64,000 nt of DNA from Patiria miniata. Its lineage: Eukaryota; Echinodermata; Asteroidea; Valvatida; Asterinidae. Position 1 is the stretch's first letter; each line of letters begins with the position of its first letter. The DNA is taken from the NCBI RefSeq assembly GCF_015706575.1, contig NW_024037064.1, positions 14,795,606 to 14,859,605 on the forward strand, written 5' to 3'. The notes beneath the pieces were generated by a model, which did no database searches, was not told where the DNA came from, and worked only from the letters and a program-made list of their open reading frames with translations. This document shows, piece after piece, positions 9,588 to 19,830 of this stretch. Made by a program: the position numbers and the translations under genes.

Positions 9588-11708
9588 TTATGAAGAAAAG
9601 ACTAAGTAGAACGGAGGACGGTCAACGTAGTTGCCGTCGAACAAGGCTTGGCAGCGGGACTTCCAAATCTGCCACTTCAAAGCAGAACTCAAAAACCAGA
9701 CGAAGCGGTGGTTCATATTTGTGGGGTTAAAACCCTCTGCGAAAAATACCACTGCTGGGGAGATGGAAAAATGGGCCCGCAAACATGTATACCCATGTAC
9801 TGTACGTGGCCCAATCCCACAGCAAGGTAACAAAGGAACAGTCCCAAAGCACATGCAGAAGCGACTCATTATTGTTACAATTAGGCCGAGGGCACTTACT
9901 GCGGCCAATACCCCACAATAAAATGTGCTGGGCCGTCTTCACGGCGCTCCAAACAATGCGCCAGTTTAATTTCCGCAGGAAGTGATCTAAAGAGTTATTT
10001 ACAATGAATGAACAATGCAGGACGGCATAATTGATATCTGTGGGAGGGAGCGCCACAGCCACTTGATTTAAAAACACATCGTAAAGGTTATTTACAGTGA
10101 CGGTGTTCCAGTTGATAGACAGTACATTAGGGAGAGAAAGGATGAGATTACAGAACGTGACATAAATGCGAGGGACCGTCGAGGAATGAGGACGGCTATT
10201 AGAGAAGAGACCAGTCGGAAGAAAGTTACGAAGGGAAATGGAACACCAGAAAAGAGCTAAAAAAACTCCAAGGCGGAGCTACAGGACTACAAAGCGAGCT
10301 GAAACCCTTAATGAAAAGAGCATCAGCTTTAAATCTTATGTTTGAAACACCGAGGCCACCGCTGTCAAGAGACTGACAAACAGTGGAACGGCGTACCAGT
10401 TCCGTCTTACCGGACCATAAAAAAGAAAAGATGATCTTGTTGATATTCTTCTCCACGGTGACCGGCAGCGGGTAGACAGGGGCTACATACACGAGGGTAA
10501 GAGAAAAGGACTGTGTTAATTACAGTCACTTTGCCAATTAATGACAAATGGCGTTTATTCCAGTTTTCTACTGAAGACTGAAGTTTTACCAGGCGGTCTT
10601 CCCAAATCCTGGCGGCCATGTCTCCTTTGCCGACCCAGAAGCCATTAATTTTAATAGGATCTGTTGTCCAAGAAATGGGGTAAATATCCCCAAGTTGCTC
10701 TCACCAATCACCTAAAACAAAACCTTGAGATTTGGTGACGTTAAGTCAAGAGCCGCTTGCACCTTAAAACAAGCCTATAATGTTAAAAAGTCTATGAAGC
10801 GAGGAAATATTGCGAACAATACAAGTTGTATCATCCGCATATTGTAAAATTTTACACTGCAAGTTGTTACTTCCAGGGATAAAAATACCTTGGATGCCCC
10901 TATCGTTACGGACAGCCGCAGCGAAGGGTTCGATGAAAATGACATAAAGAAAAGGAGACAGGGGACAGCCCTGTCTAACACCTTTCTGTAAAGAAAAAGA
11001 CTCAGAAAGAAAACCGTTAGCAAGAACTTGGCTGAAAATGTCAGTGTATAGTATTTTGAGCCATCTGATGAAATTAGGCCCAAAACCAAACTTGTGAAGA
11101 ACTTGGTGAAGAAAAGACCAGTTTACACGGTCGAAAGCTTTTTGCTGGTCAAGAGAAATAAAAAGTGAATTTAATTTCCTCTCGTCTGCATAAAAACAAG
11201 GTCCCGTAAAAGCCGGGCATTATCGTGAATGGAGCGCCCTTTGACCCCGCAGGTCTGAAAAGGGCTAATGATAGAAGATAGAACTGAAGAAAGACGGTTA
11301 CAAAGAGATTTAGCTAGAATTTTATAATCCACATTGAGCAAAGAAATAGGCCTTTTGTTTTGAGGCAAGGCAGGATCACCTGACTTGTCCAGGAGGGTGA
11401 TAATGCCGGTTCTCTGTGAATTAGCCAAAATCTGTAAATCAAAAGAAGTGTTAAAAACACTCAGCAAATCTGGACCAATGAGGTCCCAAAAAGTGGAATA
11501 AAATTCTTTAGGCAAACCGTCGCTGCCGGGGGATTTGCCGTTCTGCATACCCCGCACAGCAGCGTCGAGTTCACTAGACAAAAGAGGAACTTCAAGATAT
11601 TAAGATTCTCTTCGGAAAGAGTATCAGAGATCTGATCTGAAAAGAAGGATTGGAAACTGTCAACAGTTTCATCCCTCGAGAACAAAGAAGCATAAAAGTC
11701 TTTATAAA
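9588..11708 (-). pseudogene. Tx1-like element A, ORF2 second half (reverse transcriptase and C-terminal zinc motif)
   Basis: From right to left the minus strand gives GMQNGKSPGSDGLPKEFY, KRPISLLNVDYKILAKSL, GVKGRSIHDNARLL, the YADD box at about 10830-10841, and the C-terminal Cys-His motif CPRPNCNNNESLLHVLWDC near 9880. Several frame changes break the reading frame, including at 11171 and around 10775-10490. The right edge at 11708 is the LARD junction; coding continues at 17554. It encodes the polymerase needed for target-primed reverse transcription but cannot be translated intact. Confidence 0.8.
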
Positions 11709-12484
11709 TGTAGCGGTACGCCAGTGAGGAGGTCCGCTCAAATGATGAGATTTAAGGACGCCAAGGACAAATCAAGACAAACAGAAACAAATCAAAGCAA
11801 GAGTCAAATTATGCTTGGTCTCATGAACTTGTTCACAAAAATCGATTACAATAGTTTAAATTAACACATGATCTCAATTTTAACCTACAAAAACTGTTAC
11901 AAAAAGTATCGATAAGATAATAGATCAGTTTCTAGCTCTATAAATTCTGACACAGTTGCCAATGATAAACATATTAAATCACAAAGTTTGTATTTCTAAA
12001 GTTCCCAGATTCAAAGTGAGGTTCCTAAGATTCACCGGTTCTAATATTTTAATCAGGTTCCCCGAAGTTCCCCGAACGCCTGGCGAGTGTACGGCTGTGT
12101 TGTGAACTAGGCCTCCATATTGCACCTGACATGAAACAGTCGTATTGCTATAAATCAACATGTGACACACGGTGATTAAAACTTTGAGATTGTGAAGACT
12201 AATTCACCTCCAAATCACTCCTTTTGTCAACATGAAATAAACTAAAACCTAGCCCAGCGGTAGCAGAGAACTTGCATTATGACATTAGAATGTGAAGATA
12301 ATACAAATTTTGCTCATTTAAGACTAAAATGTAGGTTTTCAAGCACAAGTTTTGTACACGATACTCACTCTTTGGTGTGCAGGCAGAAAAGGGCTGATAT
12401 TCACGGCACTGAGTGCGCGTTTGTATACATTTTTCTGGGCTGTGTGCCAATTGTACGGTGACTCGTAAAAGACGTCTCACTACA
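11709..12484 (-). repeat. LARD 3' LTR (776 bp)
   Basis: Begins TGTAGCGGTACGCCAG and ends GTCTCACTACA. It is a direct repeat of 16776-17549. ORFs in it are unrelated to any protein I recognise. Confidence 0.85.
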
Positions 12485-12496
12485 TGTTCCCTACTT
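12485..12496 (-). promoter_or_regulatory. Polypurine tract next to the LARD 3' LTR
   Basis: The minus strand is AAGTAGGGAACA directly before the LTR. The next 30 or so interior bases (to about 12525) resemble the equivalent flank of the gypsy element at 35865-35905. Confidence 0.6.
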
Positions 12497-14047
12497 TAAA
12501 ACCATGCGCCCTCGAATGGTTTATTTATGAACTAATAGGGCGACCGACGCACAATTATGTCAATTCTATAGCAAACATGTAGAATCAACACAGCTAGTAT
12601 CACGATCCCTTGAACATTATTTACGGCTTGATTCGGCCAAGTATGCACAAAATGGCAATGTCAAGGGTTTACATTACAGCCAGTGAAATTTACATACATA
12701 TCGCATACTGATAACAAACAAAACTTGTTTTGGTCCAATTTAGATGGACAACTGAACAATGTCACATAAGGCATAAATCTCAAATGAGAGCTCACAATTA
12801 TACACAAGCCTCAAATATAAAATGGGCTACAGAGTATAAGCACCCAAGTGGCTTCACCTGGAACATCCCCCTGATGGCCAAATACAGGTACTGCATCAAC
12901 ATTCTAGGTAATTAAGACCCCTTTTACAAGTTATCCAATTATTTGTTGCCTATAAACACATTTGTTGATAAATCCAAACTACCTTACAGTCTCAAGTATT
13001 GGACAAACCCTGTCCCCATAACTTAGAACAATCGCTGTAATTCACATGTCACAACAAACATAAAATCCAGCGTTGTCAAACTTTGTACACATTACACACA
13101 TAGTGCTAGTGATGCATGAACTGAGAAAGCAGGCAAAATATTATGTTCAATACATGCGAACACCAGTAGTCTGTCACTGACTGCAAATGACATTCCGGTC
13201 ACATTTTTTTGTGAATACAATCAAGATAGTTTCCAATCGGACAAAACCTCGGTCTCTGAATAAAATTATTGTACATTGTACATGAATGTCTAGATCATGC
13301 ATGTACACACACCCTTATCAGTGGAGTGAACCAGATAAACTTTCAATGACCTACTTCCTTAGGAAACTTAATACACAGTATCACAAATGTAACAACTTGC
13401 ACAATACCCAAACACTTTCCAAAAATAGAACACTCAGCATACACAGCTGTCAGAGTGTAAACAAATGGCAAGTGGATATATATTTTTCAAATATTGGACC
13501 AAAACCTGGATCCTACTTAAATAATAACTTTCTTGTCATCGGGCATTTATGGTCAAGTTTTACACTCATACAGAAAATATGAAAAAGTATCTGGATTAGA
13601 TAAAAATCCATAATATATTTCAAACATGCATAATACTCCAACTTTGGGAATCAAAACACCACAAATATAAGAGCATCTCGAGGTGGCGAACCATGACCGT
13701 CTACACTAATGTGAAGCGGTACCCTCAAGCATAATTAACTCATTCTAATACAATTGTGCTGAAACACATGGTTCAAATGGAACACTTCAGTGCAGTAAAT
13801 TTCAAACTGCTTATCTGTTATGTCATTGGACACAATTTAAGTAATGGCATTTGGCCAGAGACCCACATGTTTCCTTTTCATCATGTGGCGTTTTGCCCGT
13901 CTCTGATCTGGCAACACTGTTGGCCATATCTCAAATGCACAAAGATGAAATGTAAGGGGTGCCCAGTGGTTCCCTACTTTTTCTCCTGCCTTGGCGTTTG
14001 GCACTTGCAGTTATGGGTGACATTCCAAAACAAAATTGAGCCTTTTC

Positions 14048-16008
14048 TCAAAAGGAGGCAGTAAAACGTGATGAAGAATAACCAGGAGATACAACACACT
14101 CCTGCGGCTTGCAACTTAATATCGACTTATTTTCCAAGTCATCACAAACGGGTTCAAATCAGTGTTGTAGGTCTCGAGACCGGTCTCGGTCTCGAGACCG
14201 GTCTCGAGACCATTTTTTGCTGGTCTCAGTCTCAGTCTCGGAAGCTGTGGTCTCGGTCTTGGTCTCGATATTTTGGCTTGTCTCAGGTCGAGACCGGCAA
14301 TATGTAGCTTTTACAGCTCGATCGATTACTTGTGTTCACTTCGTTCAGTACCGTTGATATTTAAAACATTTGCTAGCCCGTAGATCAAGCTTATTATATA
14401 TCGTGGTCGGTTTGGACTCGACTGCATGTTGGAAAGTCCCAAAAGTACGTGTAAAGCTGCAGCAGTACCAGTCACTGAACGATTTGGAACAAGTTCGGCA
14501 TTTATCTGTTTGTGTCGGGCACATAAAGCAAAGTATAAACTTGTAACAATTTATGCAATAAGGGCCTGCCATTTTCGGGGATTGTGTAGTTTAGCCCACC
14601 CCTGTGGGCGTAATCACTTGCATTTTGTATTCTGATAATAAATGAGATGCTTCAAGTTAGTTATATTTTCGACCCCACACAATGTTCTCTTTAATTTGGG
14701 ACAGTATTTTGAAGAAAAAGTAAATTTTCCTACCTGATTTTCCAGCATTGAACTCACACACTCTTACCAGTTACCACTCACTGTTGCCATGAAAATGTAT
14801 GATGAGACCCCATTTTCTGGCTGCTCATTTTGAAGTACCCCATTATTCCTCAGAAATTAAAATCCCGTTCAGAAAAAAATTAAAAATCCATATCTGGCAC
14901 ATTCTGGCTACCACCTCGCAACTTGTGGGTCTACATGTACAAGTCCACATTCTATGACAGAAATTTTAAAATTAATTCAACATTTTCTAGCTCCCACTTT
15001 TTAAAATCACGTACACAAGTCTTGTTAGAAGTTAAGTCCTATATTTATTTTAGGAACAAAAAGGCATAATGTAAAATTAAAATTGCATCTTTAAATATCC
15101 GTTAGAAGTCATAGCTGAAACCAAGGGGTGACTGTGGAGTTTAGGATTCGAGATCCTATAACAGATGAAACATCTGCCTTTAACTGTTTTTACTTTTGTC
15201 ACGATTGGGTGCAGACAACATGTCAAAGCCCATATTTCTTAAGTGTAACTACTTTTTGCTCAAGTAAGGTGTCATGTATCAATTTGTCAACACTGCCACC
15301 GGTCAAAATTTTGGTCTGTAATCTTTGTGAATAGAAAGGTTACAACTTTCCACTATAATAACGTGTCTTGTTTTTTTTTATTTCGACTATTGTTATTTAT
15401 TATCAGCGGTCTCGGTCTCGGACCATATTGGTCTCGGTCTCGGTCTGCCTTGAAGGGGCTGGTCTCGGTCTCGGTCTCAAATCTTCAGGTCTCGGTCTTG
15501 GTCTCAGACTATCCGGTCTCGACTACAACACTGGTGCAAACTCAATACTGGGCTCTAAAACAGGCCTTTCATCAACAACCTCATGGGGATCAGAAACTTC
15601 CACAATACTATCAACAGGTTTTATCAAAATCTGTTCTGACACCTCTACCTCTAGAACATCTGCTACATCAGTACATGCAGGTACAATAACTACTGGCTCA
15701 GAATCAACATTTGTCACATTAATTTCACTGGGAATATCACCAACTGGGACACCATTATCAGAAGACAAACTTTCCAGGTTTTTGACCTGTTGGTCTTCAA
15801 CAAACTTGAGTAAAATAGCAGCATGCTCATTGAGTGTTGTCTCTATTGACTTAGATACACTTAGCTTAGAAATGGAATCAACAGATTCACGAGGCTGTTC
15901 ATTAAGTGAGTGGACCTCATCATGAACCTCCAATAAATTTGAAAACACATTGACAATAGTTCGTGCTAAAAACTGATGTGACTTGACAATACTGTCTGGC
16001 AAAACCAT
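14048..16008 (-). pseudogene. LARD ORF with Gag-like N-terminus, split by a hAT element
   Basis: An ATG at 16008 opens MVLPDSIVKSHQFLARTIVN. The gypsy Gag at 42920 opens MALPEGLAEALTKSHEAMAE, with NVFSNL against NAFQGL just after, so the first 25 or so residues look homologous. The remainder is acidic and rich in Val, Ser and Glu, and has no zinc knuckle or known fold. The hAT insertion at 14160-15533 interrupts it. Taking one copy of the 8-bp duplication, the frame continues without a break to a TGA at 14048-14050, for 192 codons in all. So the ORF was open when the hAT element landed. Its function is unknown. Confidence 0.6.
14160..15533. mobile_element. Non-autonomous hAT transposon (1374 bp)
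   Basis: Termini are CAGTGTTGTAGGTCTCGAGA on the left and CGACTACAACACTG on the right, inverted copies with the CAGTG start typical of hAT. Flanks GTTCAAAT (14152-14159) and GTGCAAAC (15534-15541) are an 8-bp duplication with two mismatches. Both ends carry repeated GGTCTC/GTCTCGG words as subterminal repeats. No transposase is seen; inner ORFs are short. Confidence 0.85.
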
Positions 16009-16755
16009 GGTTGTGATATAAATGACCACCTACGGCCTACAGTGTACATGAAAATATAAGGCTTCACAAATTTGACCAAAAATCTGTACCTACACAGATA
16101 TAACAGGGTCACGATACAGCCTACTGTCAATCCTACAAGGGATACAATGACATAACTTGTACACACAAAATCCCACCAAAAATTACAGCCTAAATACAGA
16201 CTGAATCATGTCAAAAATAGACAAAATGCAGACAAAATATGAAATGCACATCATCAAATGCACGTCAATATGTCAAAATATACTAGGGTCTGCAAATTAA
16301 GTCAGCAAAAATACAATCAGGCCATACTCTACATACAAACCAACTGTGCACACAAATTTGACTTCAATAAAATGTATCCCAGCTACACGTAGGCCAAATG
16401 GCTTAATCTGTACAAATGCAGATCTACAAAAGAATGGATACCAAAGTCAAAATACACTTCACATGGAAGATAAAATTGCACAAAAGTATGTAGGTTAAAA
16501 CTACAAGTGACCAATACTAAACCTGCTGACAATAATACAAAAAATGCATTACAGTCAATAATACAAAATGGAAGAGATGATCATGTCTCTCAACAAGTGA
16601 AACAGCGCATCACAGCCTGGTGAATGTGGAGAAACAGCAAATCCCATCTCGTACGACGCTCCATGATAAAAAGTCAGCCACAGCGAGGAACAGGCGTTCG
16701 GGGAACTTAATAATTTACAATTAAGGAAACTTTTTATCCTACATTGTCCACGGCA

Positions 16756-16772
16756 TCCTGTCTACGACGCCA
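16756..16772 (-). promoter_or_regulatory. Primer-binding site of the LARD
   Basis: The minus strand reads TGGCGTCGTAGACAGGA, starting with the TGG expected opposite a tRNA CCA end, three bases inside the 5' LTR. The plus strand resembles the 3' end of a serine tRNA (AATCCTG...ACGCCA pattern). It is identical to the site in the gypsy element at 43357-43373. Confidence 0.7.
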
Positions 16773-16775
16773 CTT

Positions 16776-17549
16776 TGGTAGCGGTACGCCAGTAAGGAGG
16801 TCCGCTCAAATGATTAGATTTAAGGACGCTAAGGACAAATCAAGGCAAACAGAAACAAATCAAAGCAGGAGTCAAATTATGCTTGGTCTCACGAACTTGT
16901 TCACAAAAATCGATTACAATAGCTTAAATTAACACATGATCTCAATTTTAACCTACAAAAACTGTTACAAAAAGTATTGATAAGATAATAGATAAGTTTC
17001 TAGCTCTATAAATTGTGACACAGCTGGCAATGATAAACATATTAAATCACAAAGTTTGTATTTCTAAAGTTCCCAGATTCAAAATGAGGTTCCTAAGACT
17101 CACCGGTTCTAATATTTTAATCGAATTCCCCGAAAGCCTGGCAAGTGTACGGCTGTGTTGTGAACTAGGCATCCATATTGCACCTGACATGAAACAGTCG
17201 TATTGCAATAAATCAACATGTGCCACACGGTGATTAAAACTTTGAGATTGTGAAGACTAATTCACCTCCAAATCACTCCTTTTGTCAACATAAAATAAAT
17301 AAAACCTAGCCCAGCGGTAGCAGAGAACTTGCATTACGACATTAGAATGTGAAGATAATACACACTTTGCTCATTTAAAACTAAAATGTTGGTTTTCAAG
17401 CACAAGTTTTGTACACGATACTCACACTTTGGTGTGCAGGCAGAAAAGGGCTGATATTCGCGCGTTCACGGCACTGAGTGCGCGTTTGTATACATTTTTC
17501 TGGGCTGTGTGCCAATTGTACGGTGCCTCGTAAAAGACGTCTCACTACA
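16776..17549 (-). repeat. LARD 5' LTR (774 bp)
   Basis: Direct partner of 11709-12484. It is the 5' LTR because the primer-binding site is on its interior side (16756-16772) and the element reads on the minus strand. It should contain the promoter; I cannot define a TATA box with confidence. Confidence 0.85.
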
Positions 17550-17553
17550 TACA

Positions 17554-18799
17554 TATCTACAATTTCTAAGGGTGAAGAAGAGACAGTCCCGTCGCGCTTA
17601 ACTGAAGAAATAGAAGAAGTTTTTTATGATTAAAATCTGTCTTGAAGAACTGGCTGGAGGGGTGCTCTCCCTCATTCAGACGATGGATGCGGGATCGCAC
17701 CCTCGCTCCTTTGGCTAAAAAATCATCTAATTCAGAAAGAGAACGTTTAACTAGGTTATATTTAGCAAGAAGGTTCTTATCCTTGCTCCCTTGGTTAAGA
17801 AGGGAAGTGATCCGCTCAAGAGAAGAAAGAAGACGATCTTTCTCCTTTTTTCTGGTCTGAGAAAGACGGCAAGAATGGGCTATAATTAAATATTTGCTAC
17901 GAAGCTTCACGTCCTCCCACCAATCCAACTCGTTATCATAACCTTCTTTGAGCGTTCGCCACCCTGAATAGGCTGTCTTAAAAGCTTCTTGAAAGGTCAC
18001 ATCTGTTAAAATGGGGAAGTATTACATTTCCAATATCCTCTTCCTCTCCTAGGAAGAGAGGAAGGGTTACAGTTAAAAACAACACCATCATGGTCTGAGA
18101 AGTGGACAGGCACATGCGAAATGGTAATAAACTTCAAAGAATTAGTAATATAAATCGGTCCAGCCGACTACAAATGGTATTTGAGGCATTTCTCCAAGTA
18201 AAATATCTATCTTCAGGATAGGTGGTCCTCCAAGGGTCTATCAAATAAAAATCGCCACACACGGAGCGAAGTTCCTGGTGACCGATGTCGCAGGTGACAG
18301 AAGATGTACCTATTCTGTCCAAGGCGGAATTAAGAACACAGTTAAAATCACCCGCTAAGATGAATGGACAATTCCCAGTAAAGTACTGGGAAAGGTTATT
18401 GAAAAAAAAATCTTTTTATGAAGGGGGTCATTAGAAGCATAGACTGAAATCAGTCTAAAGCGACCACCTGACCCATCTAAAAAAACAGCTAGAAATTCTT
18501 CCTTGCAAATCACATTTAAAATCTGACAGTTTAAAAGAAGAACGTGGATTTAAAAGAATGGCAGTGCCACAAGAAGAAGAAGTACCGTAACTGGCTAAAA
18601 TGTCCCCTTTCCACTCCGATTTCCAGAGTTGCAGGTCTACGGTGCCAGTTATATGACACTCCTGCAAAAAACAAACGTCATAATCATGACAAAGGTTAAA
18701 AATTTGTTGGCCTTTGTGAAAATCACGCATGCCATTTACATTAAGGGTAAAAATAGTATTCATTAGGTTTAAAAGGAAGAATGCCTGGAGAAATGCCAT
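17554..18799 (-). pseudogene. Tx1-like element A, ORF2 first half (APE endonuclease and linker)
   Basis: From the ATG at 18799 the minus strand gives IFTLNVNGMRDF and CFLQECHI, the first two motifs of the apurinic-type endonuclease that nicks target DNA in L1-clade LINEs, and further on DPWRTTYPEDRYFTWRN and SRLDRF. The linker follows (LDWWEDVKLRSKYLI, ..HRLNEGEHPSSQFF). Frames change near 18455 and around 18140, so the domain is broken. The left edge is the LARD insertion. Confidence 0.78.
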
Positions 18800-18803
18800 T
18801 TAA

Positions 18804-19121
18804 TTAAGAGTAAAATTGAGGCCCTGACATTGTTTTACACTTGGGACATTCTTTGGCTGGAAGTTCTTGTTCATCAGCCGAACTCTCGCTAAGCCGCTCC
18901 CCTGCTGGCTGTGGTGGAGGAGGAGGAGGTGGAGCCGTAGTCGATTTACTCCATGCTCTCTCTGGTTGAACTTTTCTGGCGAAGGATTTTGGTTGCACCG
19001 CCACCAAGTGTCGAGCCGCCTCAATGCCAATTCCCCTGAACTTGTCCAACACTGCCTTCGGTGTCGTAGCCTCTTCAAAGTTAACCTCCATGGCCTTGTC
19101 TTTATGCAAGGCATCGGCCAT
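18804..19121 (-). CDS. Tx1-like element A, ORF1 (short, probably internally deleted)
   Basis: From the ATG at 19121, about 105 codons: MADALHKDKAMEVNFEEA, then SFARKVQP, a Pro run, an acidic Ser/Glu stretch and CPKCKTMSGP before the stop, four bases short of the ORF2 ATG. Only the CPKC half of a zinc finger remains. The frame next to element B (23560-27300) retains two complete fingers before ORF2, so ORF1 in A has probably lost them by deletion. It would be an RNA-binding chaperone. The short spacing to ORF2 suggests termination-reinitiation. Confidence 0.55.
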   Translation of the reverse strand: MADALHKDKAMEVNFEEATTPKAVLDKFRGIGIEAARHLVAVQPKSFARKVQPERAWSKSTTAPPPPPPPQPAGERLSESSADEQELPAKECPKCKTMSGPQFYS

Positions 19122-19830
19122 GGCGATCAAAATACTCTCTTCTAATATAGAAATATCAAAAACTGAGAATTATATGAGGCGTCAGTCACAGCTGTTGACT
19201 GACGAAAGAAGTAACAAAAGTAATAAGGTCCCGGGCTATCTGCACGGGGAAAGGGCGTTAAGAATATACAACGGGAATAAGGGGCGTAGCTACTCGCTAC
19301 TACTATGGAAGATTTACACAAATATAATGCACCCTGAGCTACCTGCTCAGGAAAGAAGTGAAGGAATTAATATACAGAAGGGGGCTACAGGATATATATA
19401 TATATAACTGAGCAACTTGCTCAGAAGGGATGGAAATATACAAAAAGGGAAAGCCTATACTACGGTCAAAAAACAAAATGGCCTACAAACTGCTGTATAG
19501 GAATTACACGGGGCTACGCACTGCCACAGCCCCACGTAAAGCTAAGGTATGGGAACCGCACGCTGCTACGGCTCCGAACAAAAGACTAGAACAAAACAGA
19601 ACTGCAATAAAAGAAGGTGCTGTCGTGTGGCGTACTCCGCACATACGAGGCAGCAAAAAATGGAACTAAAAACCCTTCAAATGTCTCTCAAAATGCAAAA
19701 TATGAAAAAATAAAGATGACTACAATAATCTACGTTCACTTAGCTAACTGCTAGTGTAAGATTGGTCTCAGGTGGGACCTCCACTCTCCAGTTTTTGATA
19801 GAAGATCACGGAGCCGAAAAAACGCGTTCT
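19122..19830 (-). other. 5' UTR of Tx1-like element A
   Basis: Near-copy of 52-756. It ends at ACGCGTTCT, immediately followed by GAAAGAACAGATACTG, which is the 3' end of element B. Confidence 0.65.

Larger units (their letters stand above)
11709..17549 (-). mobile_element. Non-autonomous LTR retrotransposon (LARD), 5.84 kb
   Basis: Direct repeats 11709-12484 and 16776-17549 begin TG and end CACTACA. They flank a 4.3-kb interior without protease, RT or integrase. The flanking duplication is TAAA (11705-11708) against TACA (17550-17553), one mismatch. A tRNA-complementary site lies just left of the right LTR, so the element is on the minus strand. The interior holds one short ORF (14048-16008) interrupted by a hAT element. 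The first 120 bases of the LTRs differ at about six positions, so it is not a fresh insertion. The rest of the interior (12485-14047, 16009-16755) is AT-rich and has no visible gene. Confidence 0.85.
8638..19830 (-). mobile_element. Tx1-like LINE, element A (split by the LARD)
   Basis: Minus-strand L1-clade element: 5' UTR 19122-19830, ORF1 18804-19121, ORF2 start at 18799. It is interrupted at 17550/11708 by the LTR element and continues 11708 to about 9590, with 3' UTR to 8638. About 5.35 kb remain once the insertion is subtracted. Copies B (19831-23650) and C (34672-34928 plus 44323-46262) are closely similar and show the uninterrupted sequence at the insertion point. Tx1-like is inferred from ORF1/ORF2 style and the clustered insertions; general L1 clade is secure. 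Confidence 0.75.

Noticed and set aside
14068..15689. ORFs rich in RSRSR or VSVSVS within the hAT element
   Set aside because: Direct product of the GGTCTC/GTCTCGG subterminal repeats; not protein-like beyond that.
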